IMG/VR virus record: IMGVR_UViG_3300036859_000110
Span: 1 to 35,972 of that record
Source: a virus
Direction: 5' to 3' (one strand)
Length of the DNA stretch: 35,972 bases
Numbering within the stretch: the stretch's first letter is position 1; each line of letters begins with the position of its first letter. Below the pieces are notes generated by a model. That model was not told the origin of the DNA, searched no databases, and was given only the letters and a program-made list of their open reading frames with translations. The position numbers and the translations under genes were made by a program. Below, in pieces: positions 11,719 to 21,377 of the stretch.

Positions 11719-12222
11719 TCATTCCCAAGGTCCCCACGCTTGCCAATAGACCGGGTAGACTGCGGCATTGTCAGACATCCACACATTGACAGCAAACCCA
11801 GTGGCGCTAACTGGGTTAGATCCTGATCGATTCGATAAAAAGGCTGAACCGACAGTCAGGTTTTTAGGGCCTACGCTTATTGTCACAGACAGTGGAGCGC
11901 TGGCGAATGGCGTGGGAAACGTCACTACAGTGTCAGTGCTGGAATAGTAGTTCGGCGAAAACAGAGTATTTGTTGTCACGGTAGTCGAGCCGCATTGCAT
12001 CATCAAACCGCCTGGGAACTTTATGTATCTACCGGTCGCGGTGGAACCCTCGACGGGATAGGCCCCATCGGCGGCGGATCGAGCCTCATCAGCAGAAGTT
12101 TGTGCATTGCTGGCGGCGGTGGAAACAAGATTGGCCTTGGCTAGGAGATCCAGTGCGACCTTATTGATCTCAGTGAGGGAGTTATCGGCGGCTAGAAGCG
12201 TCCCTGTGAATCGGTCGCCCAT
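11719..12222 (-). CDS. short tail fibre / receptor-binding protein, 167 aa
   Basis: An N-terminal helical stalk (LTEINKVALDLLAKANLV, then ASNAQTSADEARSAADGA) is followed by a strand-rich tip beginning YIKFPGGLMMQCG and ending PVYWQAWGPWE. The tip motif is typical of phage fibre C-terminal domains of the gp53-like type, which bind host surface sugars or proteins. The ATG overlaps the upstream TGA. At 167 residues it is short and must attach through its stalk to the tail hub. It is the clearest host-range determinant in the window. Confidence 0.8.
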   Translation of the reverse strand: MGDRFTGTLLAADNSLTEINKVALDLLAKANLVSTAASNAQTSADEARSAADGAYPVEGSTATGRYIKFPGGLMMQCGSTTVTTNTLFSPNYYSSTDTVVTFPTPFASAPLSVTISVGPKNLTVGSAFLSNRSGSNPVSATGFAVNVWMSDNAAVYPVYWQAWGPWE

Positions 12223-12533
12223 CAGACTTGACCCCAGCCCTTGGCATTCTCGTTCAGGGCTCCGACCACTCCTGTACCGCTCATGTCAGGCGGGGGCGCT
12301 GTAGGGCCGCCTAGAGGGGCTATGGGTTGATTCCCTGGAGGTGGGCCATCTTTCCACACCATTGACTGTACCGAGGCCATCACGGCGGGCGTGAACTGAG
12401 GGCCAGACTTGGGCTTTTCCTGCGTCGGCATGGGCGCGGGAGGCGGTTCCATGGGAGCATCTGGCGCTCTCTGTTCGGGGGACGGCTGAAGCCCGAAGGT
12501 CTTGGTCAGGAGTCCCTTGATATCTCTGGCCAT
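12222..12533 (-). CDS. Pro-rich small virion-associated protein, 103 aa
   Basis: The N-terminus MARDIKGLLTKTFGLQPSP is followed by a Pro/Met-rich, probably unstructured segment (residues 20-95) and a GALNENAKGWGQV end. It overlaps the ejection-type gene upstream by one base and the fibre gene downstream by one base. Its place between the internal proteins and the fibre suggests a tail or linker protein. No family recognised. Confidence 0.65.
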   Translation of the reverse strand: MARDIKGLLTKTFGLQPSPEQRAPDAPMEPPPAPMPTQEKPKSGPQFTPAVMASVQSMVWKDGPPPGNQPIAPLGGPTAPPPDMSGTGVVGALNENAKGWGQV

Positions 12534-14731
12534 TAGACCACCCCCACATCTTTCAGATCTTGGAAGTTTAGCCCATACTTCGGGGACGTCAAGAGCGTGT
12601 CCAGAAGCGCCGGGTTTTCACGGACCAGCTTCAAGTCCCGGTCAACGTCCTTGGTCGCGGAGGCGACTTTGTTCACGTCGTGCTCGGCGGCGTTGTCAAT
12701 CATGATTCTCCGAAGCGCCTTGAACTGGTCACCAGCTATGAACGGCAGTCCGAAACCCGATTCCGTGATGGCCTTCCCGGGTTTCCCATCCTGGCTGAGT
12801 TCCAGTTGCCCCACCGCGATCTTGTCATTGTACCTACGGATGTACTTCCTCTGAGCTTCGGGGTCGCCGATGTACAGGAGTTTCGCCGTTGCTTCGGGGT
12901 TCGTGAAGTTGTTGGTTTTCTCAAGGACTGTCTGCAAGAACGCCTGAGGGTCGCGATCATAGTAGTACCGGGTGTAGATGTTCTGGAGGTGGGCCATCAT
13001 CTGAGGCTTGATTTCCGTGGCCATCTCCTGACGCGCGGATTCAATGTCCTCGGGGAGCGCGGTCTTTTCGAGGTCGGCGGTGATCTTGCGCTCACCCTGG
13101 ACGCTCTCGGGTTCCTTGTCCATGGCCTTGACCGTAGACGCGGCAACCTTGCCAGCCAGAGGCGCGGCCTTCTCGGCGGCAATCTCCGTACCCTTCGCGC
13201 CCAGTTGGACGGCCTTGCTCATGATGCCTTCGTTCGTGAGGACTTTCGAGCCCTCACGTCCCAGCCTCGACAGCAGAGCGTTGGCCCCACCGGCAAAAGC
13301 CTTCGGAGCCAGAGACCCGGCTAGTGAAGCCATGACGAGGTTGCCGACGTTGATGTCCTGGCCCTGGGAAAGATCCGAGGTAGCCGAAGTACCCGCACCG
13401 ATAGCGGCCCCTGGGAGGCTCTGAGAAGAGAGCTTGGTGAGAATGTCGTTGATCTCACCCTTCTCGAACGTCGGCGAACCGCCCGTGAAAATCTTGTTCA
13501 GGCTGGTGGCATCCTTGGCTTCCTGCTGAATCCAGGGCTGGAGAACTTTCCACTTGTGCTTTGCCGCAGTCAGGACTTCAGGAGGGAGTCCGGAGTTGTC
13601 GGCAATGAAGTCGTCGACCTTGCTCTTGATGGCGGTTGCCACGCGCGCCATGGCCCTGTCGTCCACGTTCTGACTCACCATGCGGTCGCGGGCGAACTTG
13701 CCCAGACGGTTGCGGATGGCCCCAGGGTTTGAGGTGGTGGCGATTTCCTTGACGGCCTTTGTGAAGTAGTCCTCGGCGGCGGGGACTCCCATCTCCGTTA
13801 CCTCGGTCAGGAGTTCGCTGTCATCGTCCAGAGTCTTAGCAAGGGCCTGATTCCACCCAGCTGGCGCGTTCTTGCGGAAACCTGCCTCGACGTTTTCAAA
13901 GTCGTCCTGGGCTTCCTTGAGCAGCGCAGAAAACCCGCGCTTCCCGGTGATCCCGCGATCACGGACCATCTGAGCGACGTCGCCGATATATTCCTCGGCG
14001 TTGTTCGTCTTGCTCAAGGCGGTTTTCAAGCCGGACTGCTGAATCGCACGACGGAGAGACCGGGTATCAACGCCGACACTCGAAAGCACCGCCTTATTCG
14101 CCAGCTCACGGAGTTCGTTTCCAGCGTATTCCGCGCCACCCTCACCCGTCCCACCCTTCAGGGCTCCCTCGGGGAGGAGTTTCGACGCAATGCCCTTGAT
14201 TGCCCCACCGGCCACGCCACCAAGCGCGATACTGCCCGGAAGATCCTCGATTTCCTCGTTCCCGGTGGCGACCCTCACGAGACCTTGTTCGGCAGCGGTA
14301 CCAGCACCCTGCAAAGCGCCCTGGCCGACAGCCTTCAGACCTTGTGCACCCTTCTCACCACCCGCTAGCACCTTGGCCGCGTCCAAAAGGGCGTTGCCGG
14401 TCTTGACCGCACCAGCTCCACGAGCCGCAGTGCCCAATCCCTTGACGACAGCACCGCCAGGAATGAACGCGGAGCCCACGAGCCCCGCCCCTTTACCGAT
14501 GTCCGATGCCAACTTGTGTTCTGCCCGGAGTTGTTTGAGCTGGTTGTACGCGCTGTTAGGGTCAGTCTCGCCAGCGAACGTCTTGACGAGGAAATCGGGA
14601 AGGCCGAGAAGACCCTCGTTGGCCGCAGAGTACGAACCGGCTCCCAGGTTGCCCCAGAAGTCGGTTTTCTGAGGAACAGCGGGCTCCTCGGGCAGAGGTG
14701 TGGGAGAATCAGGAATCAGTATCTTGGCCAT
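12533..14731 (-). CDS. large internal/ejection-type virion protein, 732 aa
   Basis: The first 35 residues are Pro-rich. Residues about 85-190 are Gly/Ala-rich hydrophobic stretches (GLVGSAFIPGGAVVKGLG, LPGSIALGGVAGGAIKG), as in podovirus proteins that enter the host envelope during DNA ejection. The remainder is helical, with Lys/Glu-rich segments, a middle hydrophobic Gly/Ala patch (PGAAIGAGTSATSDLSQG) and a helical C-terminus. No lytic transglycosylase motif is visible. It is the largest of three consecutive proteins of this type after the tail hub gene, which matches P22-like gene order. Confidence 0.75.
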   Translation of the reverse strand: MAKILIPDSPTPLPEEPAVPQKTDFWGNLGAGSYSAANEGLLGLPDFLVKTFAGETDPNSAYNQLKQLRAEHKLASDIGKGAGLVGSAFIPGGAVVKGLGTAARGAGAVKTGNALLDAAKVLAGGEKGAQGLKAVGQGALQGAGTAAEQGLVRVATGNEEIEDLPGSIALGGVAGGAIKGIASKLLPEGALKGGTGEGGAEYAGNELRELANKAVLSSVGVDTRSLRRAIQQSGLKTALSKTNNAEEYIGDVAQMVRDRGITGKRGFSALLKEAQDDFENVEAGFRKNAPAGWNQALAKTLDDDSELLTEVTEMGVPAAEDYFTKAVKEIATTSNPGAIRNRLGKFARDRMVSQNVDDRAMARVATAIKSKVDDFIADNSGLPPEVLTAAKHKWKVLQPWIQQEAKDATSLNKIFTGGSPTFEKGEINDILTKLSSQSLPGAAIGAGTSATSDLSQGQDINVGNLVMASLAGSLAPKAFAGGANALLSRLGREGSKVLTNEGIMSKAVQLGAKGTEIAAEKAAPLAGKVAASTVKAMDKEPESVQGERKITADLEKTALPEDIESARQEMATEIKPQMMAHLQNIYTRYYYDRDPQAFLQTVLEKTNNFTNPEATAKLLYIGDPEAQRKYIRRYNDKIAVGQLELSQDGKPGKAITESGFGLPFIAGDQFKALRRIMIDNAAEHDVNKVASATKDVDRDLKLVRENPALLDTLLTSPKYGLNFQDLKDVGVV

Positions 14732-14733
14732 GG

Positions 14734-15693
14734 CTACCTCTTAGCGGGGATCGACCCAAGCCCCACGGGGTCCCCAGTTGGTACGAGTCCACCACCTCGG
14801 CCAGCACCGATGAGCGCGATCTGCAAGGCATTGTCTCGGGATGCCTTGTTCTCTGCGGACTGTTTCTGATACAAGAGCGTGGCCGCTTCCTTCTCGGCTT
14901 CCGTCGCGGCCCGCGCCAGGGCGTCGGCGTGCTGGCGGTCCAGTTCGGCCTGGGCACTCTGGAATCCCTGCTGGGCGTCGAGGTAAGCAATCTTCCGTTG
15001 AAAGTCCGATACCTCGTCCTCTTTCTGCTGCCCCCGGGCCTTCTCGCGACCTGGTGCGGTGTCTTTCATATAGTCGAAAGCCCTGCCCTGTGCGGCGGCA
15101 TTGTAGCCCCCCAAGGCCGAGGAGATGAGGCCAGCGATTCCCTTCCCGGTGTCCTTACCAAGAGACAAAACCTTGTCCCAGAAGCCGGGTTCAATCTTGG
15201 TCCCGGGGTCGTTAGGGTCTCCGTCTCCGGTGTACTGAGGAACGGGAGGTTCCCCGGCCATGTCGGGGATAGCGGCGGGAGCGATTTCGACTGGAGCGGG
15301 GGCGGATGGCTTGGCGACCTGAGGCGGAGCCATGGGGGTAACCTCCGGCACTGTGGGTGCAGGGGCAACCGTAGCGGGCGCGGTGAGATTCTTGCGAGCG
15401 CCCGCATACTCTAGAGCGGTCCCGGGGGACATGCGCTTTCCAGTCCTGGCGATCCACTCGTCATAGGTTTCGATTTCGTCTTGAGGGGCAGCGGCAGGCT
15501 TCCCACCGATGAGACCCCCGGAGAGAGAATAGGGCGACGAGACAGGCAGGGACTTCAGGAGTTCCGGGCGCGGCTTGGCTTCGGGAGTTCCGGGGACTGC
15601 GGAGCCTGCCCGGTACTGGGCATAGTCAGCCCTCGACTTGGCGCTATTCGTGAGCCCCTTGGTCTTCAGCCAATCATCGTAGTTCTCGGCCAT
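14734..15693 (-). CDS. internal/ejection-type virion protein, 319 aa
   Basis: I start at the ATG at 15693, overlapping the upstream TGA; a GTG one codon earlier is the alternative. Residues 1-100 contain two copies of a Tyr-Asp-x-Trp motif (YDDWLKTKG and YDEWIARTG), each followed by a short helix. Residues 100-165 are Pro/Ala-rich and disordered, and residues 195-300 are a Gln/Ala/Glu-rich helix. Helical, low-complexity composition and position between two similar proteins suggest an ejected internal protein. No enzyme motif. Confidence 0.7.
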   Translation of the reverse strand: MAENYDDWLKTKGLTNSAKSRADYAQYRAGSAVPGTPEAKPRPELLKSLPVSSPYSLSGGLIGGKPAAAPQDEIETYDEWIARTGKRMSPGTALEYAGARKNLTAPATVAPAPTVPEVTPMAPPQVAKPSAPAPVEIAPAAIPDMAGEPPVPQYTGDGDPNDPGTKIEPGFWDKVLSLGKDTGKGIAGLISSALGGYNAAAQGRAFDYMKDTAPGREKARGQQKEDEVSDFQRKIAYLDAQQGFQSAQAELDRQHADALARAATEAEKEAATLLYQKQSAENKASRDNALQIALIGAGRGGGLVPTGDPVGLGSIPAKR

Positions 15694-16646
15694 CACGATC
15701 CGCCTTTGAGCTGCTGCTCAAGCTCAACCACACGTTGGGCGAGCTGCACCAGAAGGTTGGTGTTGCTCATGGTCTGCTGTTTTGTGTCGACCATCTTACC
15801 CGCAGGCGTGTCGACCACGTTGTCCTTCATATCAGTCTTTTCCAGGTCTTGCGCCAGGACACCTTCCCACTTCTTGCTCGGGTCTTCCCCAGACTCAGCC
15901 TTATAGTTGAACGAAACGGGCCGGACCTTCTTCACGAGGTCGTCGATGCTGTTCTTCTTCGCCCCCTTGTCGATGAGTTCCTTCAGACGCTCGTCGGAGA
16001 AAAGGTAACTCGATACGCCCTGAAGCAACCCGCCGCCCTGTTGGGCTGACTGCGCTCCCTGGTTGGCCAAGCTTTGGCCGCCCGACAACCGTGCGTTGAT
16101 TCCCGTGGCAGTCTGTGAGGTTCCGAGCCCTCCGATGCCCTGGTAGGCATTCTGCGCCAGTTGCTGTTGCTGGGCACCCTGGCCCGCGAACTCTGCGGTA
16201 GCCCGACCGTACCGATCACGCGCAGTATTGAGCGCGTCCCGCAAGGAGCCAGAATAGACGTCTCCGGCCTGCTGACCAGCGGCTAGAGCGGCGGCACCAC
16301 GGTTCACCCCTCCGGTCCTGATCGTTCCCAACGCTCGCCGTGCGGCTTGGGTAGCGCTTTCCTGGGCTTCCTGACCCGCCTGACCCTGTGCGGCGGCGTT
16401 CGCCTTGGCCATGTAGTCGGCGGCGTTCGCCCCCATGGACTCCCGAGCACCTCGGTTGTAATACCCTCCGAGGTCGGCAGCCTCTCGGCCCTGGTCGGTC
16501 AGCCCTGTGATCGCGGTTCCGGTAGCGGCGAGACCCTGATCCGCAGCCGCTTTACCCTGCTTCATGGCCTCTTTCTGCTGTTTCTCGGCAGAGTTCTGTT
16601 TGCTCCCGGTGAAAAACTCGGCTATGTCTCCAAAAAGTCCAGCCAT
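15693..16646 (-). CDS. virion protein with C-terminal S74 chaperone domain, 317 aa
   Basis: Residues 1-210 are Ala/Gln/Gly-rich and helical, as in internal or ejection proteins. The C-terminal 110 residues form an intramolecular chaperone (peptidase S74) domain: SDERLKELI carries the catalytic Ser and Lys, followed by KKVRPVSFNYK, WEGVLAQDLE and a final coiled coil (LVQLAQRVVELEQQLKGG). These domains trimerise spikes and then cut themselves off. Finding one behind a helical internal-type protein rather than a beta-helix spike is unusual. It begins directly after the tail hub stop codon. Confidence 0.82.
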   Translation of the reverse strand: MAGLFGDIAEFFTGSKQNSAEKQQKEAMKQGKAAADQGLAATGTAITGLTDQGREAADLGGYYNRGARESMGANAADYMAKANAAAQGQAGQEAQESATQAARRALGTIRTGGVNRGAAALAAGQQAGDVYSGSLRDALNTARDRYGRATAEFAGQGAQQQQLAQNAYQGIGGLGTSQTATGINARLSGGQSLANQGAQSAQQGGGLLQGVSSYLFSDERLKELIDKGAKKNSIDDLVKKVRPVSFNYKAESGEDPSKKWEGVLAQDLEKTDMKDNVVDTPAGKMVDTKQQTMSNTNLLVQLAQRVVELEQQLKGGS

Positions 16647-19600
16647 TTACTTACTCATTCCTTTGCGGATGACCGCTTCGGTTTCCTCGTCGAACAGTAT
16701 AGTTAGAGAAAGGAGCAAGACCTTGTTTTGACAGCTAATACTAATAGCATTCGCTAGGCCCCGCTGGTACTTCGGCTGGAACCTGACCCGTGCGTACCCG
16801 TTTTCGTTGTAGTCGTCGGCGTTCACCTGCTGGAACTCGGTCTGCGTGTATTCCTGGTCCTGGTCAAAGCTGTCGTGAGTCCATTCGATCATCAGCGGCT
16901 CTTTGACGACGCTGTGGATGGCGAGAACCATGGACCGGATAATTGACCGCTTCGTGTCCGAAACCCCGTAGTAGCTGGTCTGGTAGACCAATGGCACAAC
17001 GGTGCTCGTCCCGTCGAGGGCCGCATAGGTGTACTGCCACTGGCCTGCGTTGTTCCCGATGACAATTCCATCCACGGTATCGTAGAGCCGCAAGGTTGCC
17101 TGATCCGCCGCTTTGTCGTTCTGGGAAATCACGCCATCCCTGATCCAAATGACGGTGGTTTCAGTCTCAAGAACCAAGGCGTTGTCCCGAACGGAGAATA
17201 GCCCCTGAATGATGTCCGGCGTCTCGGTGAACCGCTTGTACTTCGCCATGGCCCGTCCGCCGTCGAAGGTGTAGATCGAGTTGTCAAACCGGGAAAGGAA
17301 GTACACCGCGGTTGGGGCACCCGCTACCAGCTCCATACCGTCAGCCGCAGCGACCTTGTCGAGGGTCTGGATTGCTAGAGTTGCTTGGTCTAAGGTCAGG
17401 AGGTAGACGAACTTGCCGTCAAAGAGGTACTGATTCCCGAACAGCAGGAACCCCTTGTAGCTTCCGGTGATCTGGTTTCCGATCTGGTAGCCGTCGTAGT
17501 CGGGCTCGAGGATGATCGTGGTCCCGGTGATGTTGAGGACTGCCAGGTTGTACTCTCCACCGATGGCCGATGGGATGACGATACTTGAAACGTAGACGGT
17601 GTTCGCCTTGTCGGGAACCGTGACTTCCTGGCCTGTTCCGGTCGTAGAGAACGAGTAGATCCCATCAAGGTAGGTGTCAATCAGGTACGTCGGGTTGATG
17701 GACAGTTGCGACGGCAACCGGTTCCCGATGATTTGGATGTTCACTGAGGTCGGGGTGGGAATGGAAATCAGCTTCTCGCCCGTGTCGATGCCGTTGGAGT
17801 ACTTGCCCTGAAGGATAGAAACAACCCGGGTAGCCGTCAGACTGGGCGCGGCAGTCGAATTGAACAGCATTCGGCTATTGTAGTCGGCGCTTCCGAGTTC
17901 CATTGTGCGGGTGCGGGTGTCGTATAGGTTCAGCGGGGAAATCGTGTTCAGCTTGTAGAGGTTGTTCGACAGCTTCTGAATCAGGGTAGCAGGGGTCTGA
18001 GAGATCACCACAATGAACCATTTACCGCCGAACTGGTAGAGAACCGTGGAGTCGCCTTGGATCAGCGGGGCATAGGTGTCGTCAAACTCTCCCACGTTCG
18101 TCAGGAGCGTGCCCACGGCATCGGACGCCACGCCGTCTAGAGCAGCGACAGAAAGCGTGCCTTGGATGCCCGAGGTCTGATTAGTCCCCGTCCAGAGCGT
18201 GCGAATCTCGAAAGGCACGGTAGGTGCGAGGCCGTAGGCGTTGGTCAGCTTCCCGTACGCGAAGATGTTGGTTTCGGTGTTCGGCTGCCCGATGGTGATT
18301 TGCGCGGTCGGGTTAGCGTGATCCACTTGGGGAGCGTAGAACCCGAAGACGTCGGTAGCGGATGAGGCTTTCGTGAACAGCGCGTCCACGTAGTTGTATC
18401 CGAGGTTATACGGGTCAAGGACGTCGTCTACCCCCGTCAGAGTCGTCGGGTACTGCTGAGTGCTGGTGAAGGTCACGAAGTCCGTGTAACCCACTAGTGA
18501 CACTCCATAGACCCCGCTAGCGTCGAACCTGGGGGTTTCAGTGATGATATGCCGGGTAACCCCTCCCGAGACCTGGGGGACGGGGAAGCGAGCGTGCAGG
18601 CTGACCACCGCTAGAGTGGCGTTGTTGAGAATCCAACCTTGGTTGAGGTTGTTGTTGATGCTGACGACGAGGTATAGGCCGTTCTCGTATCGGTAGACAT
18701 AGACATACCCTAGCGTCGATTGACCTGTCAGGAGATTGGAAACCACGCTACCGCCCGAGGTGTAGAACGGAGTAAACACGCCTGCCGAGGTCATGGAGTT
18801 TTCAGCACCGCCAGCGGAGCCAATCCACAGGAGCGAGTTGAGGACGCCGAGCGCTGTGATGTCCACAGCCCCCACTACGGTCTGATTGTTGTAGACCCCG
18901 GTACCCGTGCCCGTGCCGTCGTAGTTTTTCCAGTTGGTTCCGTCCCAAGACGCGAGCAAGCCCGTTGCCGCGCCGAAGACGTAGGTCGTCCCGAACTTGG
19001 CAATGGCGTTGATCTGGTTTGCGCCCACGGCTGCCGCGTTGTTGGAAAACCCCGAGCCCGAGTTGTAGTTGTTCCAGGCGGTACCGTTGTAACTGGCGAT
19101 CTTACCGAGGGCCGAGGCGATGACGATGAGGCTTGTATCGGTTAGGATGGCCGTGATGCTGTCGGTACTGACGGCTGTGGCGTTGTTGGAGATCGGGACC
19201 GGGTTGGCTGGCAGGGACTGCATGGCGCTGTATGGAGCTGTTCCGTTGCTCATGGTGATAAATCTGCCCCTGCCACTCCCGCCGCCCCTAACACAAGCCC
19301 ATCCACCAGCCGGTACGCTCGGGGTAGTTCTCTGAGTCCATGTAATCCCGTCGGGGCTCGTGGTGATAGCCGTTGTAGTACTGTTGGTATTAGTGACTAG
19401 AACAAAGAGCCCATTGTAGGCCGCGATGTCGGTCCATGTACTGCCGCTCGGGCTTGATGCCGGGACCGTTCGGCTAACCCAAGTAGCCCCGTTGTTTGTG
19501 CTTGTGTAGGCCGTTCCAGCCGCCCCGGTGGCCGTACCATTAGCAGCCGCAAAGGTACCGTTGGAGAACGCTAGCCCTCTGCCATTCGGACCGGTTCCGG

Positions 19601-21377
19601 TATGGGTCGTCCACGTGATCCCATCTATGCTCGTCAGCCACGTGCCGCCACCGATTACCACGAGCGTCCCATTGCCCCAGGCTATCCCAGTCGCTGTTAT
19701 GGAAGCCGTAGTTCTCTGAGTCCATGTGATCCCGTCGGGGCTAGTCCAGATAACATTTGTCCCCGCGTTTCCGTTAACAAGGACGTAGAGCCCTAGCGTG
19801 TCGGCGTAAACGCCCTCTCGGAACGTGGCCGAGCTAGCGCCGATGCTCCTCGCGGTCCAAGTGATACCGTCAGGGGAGGTCATGACCGTTGAAATACTCG
19901 TCCCTGACTGAGCGGCAACGAACTGCCCGCCCCCATAGAATATTCCGGCCCAGGAGGCAGAAGCGGACGATGCCGGAGTGGTTCTGACGGTCCAAGTGAT
20001 GCCATCGGGAGATGTCTCTATGCCGGAAGTCTGAGACGATCCATTTATGGTAACAGCCCATAATCCGTTCCCGTAGGCCATTCTAACTTGGGTGTTTGAG
20101 GGCGCAGTTGAGTTTGACACCCATGTCGATGCATCAGTGGTCGGTGAGTTTATGCCAGCACTGCTGGTCCATCCCCAGTCCCATGACCCCAGGAGTCCGG
20201 CAGCCCCAGCGACCAGAATAACTTGCTCAGACCCCGAGACATAGATGCTCATGGCCCGGATGTCTCCTGATCCGATCAGTGTAGCGTTGGACGTGGGGGC
20301 CGGGTAGTCTCGCCCCGTTATGACAGTCGTCTGACTTCTGGTGTAAAGATATTTCGTGGAGCCATCAATAGAACCCATTCGACCACCAGCACCACCCACG
20401 ACAAGAAAAGTCTGCCAGACCACCATAGCGTTGATTTGGTTGGAGCCGATCAGGGTAGCGTTGTCGCTAGGACCTGAGCCGGAGCCAGAAGCATCGTAAT
20501 TCTTCCACGAGGTTCCGTCGAATGACCCAAGGCGTCCGCCTTCACCTCCGACCGCAAACCCGTTTCCGAAGGCCGCGATGGCGAAGATGTCATTGGTCCC
20601 CATCACGGTGCCATCGTTGAAAGGCCCGAGACCGCTCCCTGACCCGTCGTAGTTGCGCCACGCCGAACCATCGAACGAACCCACGCGCCCGTTGTCGCCA
20701 GCCACGATCAGGATGCCACTGAGGACCAGGCAACACCGGATAGCGTTGCCGGTGCCGAGAACCGTGGTAGAAGCGAGGGAGGTAACGATGGTCTGGCTCG
20801 GGGTCGACTCCTTGAGGATCACCAGCTGGTCGCCAAGGCGGAGGGCGAACTCCTGGTCGTCGACATAGTGGACCGGCTGGTACCGGACGAAGTTGAAACT
20901 CGAAAACAAGGGGATGTAGTCCACGAGGTTCACAAAGACGACGGTCCGGGAGTGCAACAGAAGGTTGTCAAAATCGTACTCGCTGATGGTCACGGTGTCG
21001 CCCACGAGCTTGCAGGTGATGTAGGTCCCGTCAGCGGTGAGCATGACGTCGTCGAAGCCCGCGACAGACACCTGGCGTTCGATGCCCCACGACGACAGGA
21101 GCCCGACTTGCGACCCGTCCGAGCTCAAGGAGTTGAGGTCAGCGTCGGAAGTGGTCTGGACCAGAAGGGTCTGACCGTCCTCCGTGACAAAGGCGTACTC
21201 GTTCGCGGGGTTCAAGACTTCAGTTTCGTAGAGGTTTTCGATACCGCCCTGACGTTCGATCCCCGTATTCCGAAGGGCGGGAGCGTCTGACCCGTACTCC
21301 CAAATGTCTTGATTGACCGAGTCGGTATTGATGGACGTTCGGAGACCGATAGCCCCCGGGATGCCGACGTTGGCCAT
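16647..21377 (-). CDS. P22 gp10-like tail hub protein with large repeat insertion, 1576 aa
   Basis: Residues 1-195 (GIPGAIGLRTSINTDSVNQ and a strand-rich barrel) and residues about 900-1576 resemble podovirus tail accessory or stabilisation proteins of the gp10 type, which join neck and spikes. The usual length is about 470-700 residues. The extra 700 or so form a beta-propeller-like block: three repeats with GSFDGSxWxNYDGSGSG, about five BNR-type repeats with SPDGITWT, then two or three more of the first kind. Each repeat ends in an Asp-box-like Ser-x-Asp-Gly. The insert probably projects outward and binds host surface glycans (inference). The ATG overlaps the adaptor stop. Confidence 0.8.
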   Translation of the reverse strand: MANVGIPGAIGLRTSINTDSVNQDIWEYGSDAPALRNTGIERQGGIENLYETEVLNPANEYAFVTEDGQTLLVQTTSDADLNSLSSDGSQVGLLSSWGIERQVSVAGFDDVMLTADGTYITCKLVGDTVTISEYDFDNLLLHSRTVVFVNLVDYIPLFSSFNFVRYQPVHYVDDQEFALRLGDQLVILKESTPSQTIVTSLASTTVLGTGNAIRCCLVLSGILIVAGDNGRVGSFDGSAWRNYDGSGSGLGPFNDGTVMGTNDIFAIAAFGNGFAVGGEGGRLGSFDGTSWKNYDASGSGSGPSDNATLIGSNQINAMVVWQTFLVVGGAGGRMGSIDGSTKYLYTRSQTTVITGRDYPAPTSNATLIGSGDIRAMSIYVSGSEQVILVAGAAGLLGSWDWGWTSSAGINSPTTDASTWVSNSTAPSNTQVRMAYGNGLWAVTINGSSQTSGIETSPDGITWTVRTTPASSASASWAGIFYGGGQFVAAQSGTSISTVMTSPDGITWTARSIGASSATFREGVYADTLGLYVLVNGNAGTNVIWTSPDGITWTQRTTASITATGIAWGNGTLVVIGGGTWLTSIDGITWTTHTGTGPNGRGLAFSNGTFAAANGTATGAAGTAYTSTNNGATWVSRTVPASSPSGSTWTDIAAYNGLFVLVTNTNSTTTAITTSPDGITWTQRTTPSVPAGGWACVRGGGSGRGRFITMSNGTAPYSAMQSLPANPVPISNNATAVSTDSITAILTDTSLIVIASALGKIASYNGTAWNNYNSGSGFSNNAAAVGANQINAIAKFGTTYVFGAATGLLASWDGTNWKNYDGTGTGTGVYNNQTVVGAVDITALGVLNSLLWIGSAGGAENSMTSAGVFTPFYTSGGSVVSNLLTGQSTLGYVYVYRYENGLYLVVSINNNLNQGWILNNATLAVVSLHARFPVPQVSGGVTRHIITETPRFDASGVYGVSLVGYTDFVTFTSTQQYPTTLTGVDDVLDPYNLGYNYVDALFTKASSATDVFGFYAPQVDHANPTAQITIGQPNTETNIFAYGKLTNAYGLAPTVPFEIRTLWTGTNQTSGIQGTLSVAALDGVASDAVGTLLTNVGEFDDTYAPLIQGDSTVLYQFGGKWFIVVISQTPATLIQKLSNNLYKLNTISPLNLYDTRTRTMELGSADYNSRMLFNSTAAPSLTATRVVSILQGKYSNGIDTGEKLISIPTPTSVNIQIIGNRLPSQLSINPTYLIDTYLDGIYSFSTTGTGQEVTVPDKANTVYVSSIVIPSAIGGEYNLAVLNITGTTIILEPDYDGYQIGNQITGSYKGFLLFGNQYLFDGKFVYLLTLDQATLAIQTLDKVAAADGMELVAGAPTAVYFLSRFDNSIYTFDGGRAMAKYKRFTETPDIIQGLFSVRDNALVLETETTVIWIRDGVISQNDKAADQATLRLYDTVDGIVIGNNAGQWQYTYAALDGTSTVVPLVYQTSYYGVSDTKRSIIRSMVLAIHSVVKEPLMIEWTHDSFDQDQEYTQTEFQQVNADDYNENGYARVRFQPKYQRGLANAISISCQNKVLLLSLTILFDEETEAVIRKGMSK
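19320..20040 (-). repeat. coding repeats (BNR-type) in the tail hub gene
   Basis: Repeats of about 110-140 bp share a core that reads TCCATGTAATCCCGTCGGGG on the plus strand near 19336, with close relatives near 19612, 19722, 19859 and 19994. In protein they give SPDGITWT. The copies have diverged by point changes, so this is a domain array rather than a recent tandem duplication. Confidence 0.8.

Noticed and set aside
12680-13324. Long plus-strand frame opposite the ejection-type gene
   Set aside because: Composition is typical of antisense shadow, and there is no promoter or start signal on that strand.
19320-20040. CRISPR-like or DGR-like repeat array
   Set aside because: The repeats encode protein in one frame, vary by ordinary substitutions, and no reverse transcriptase or cas gene is present.
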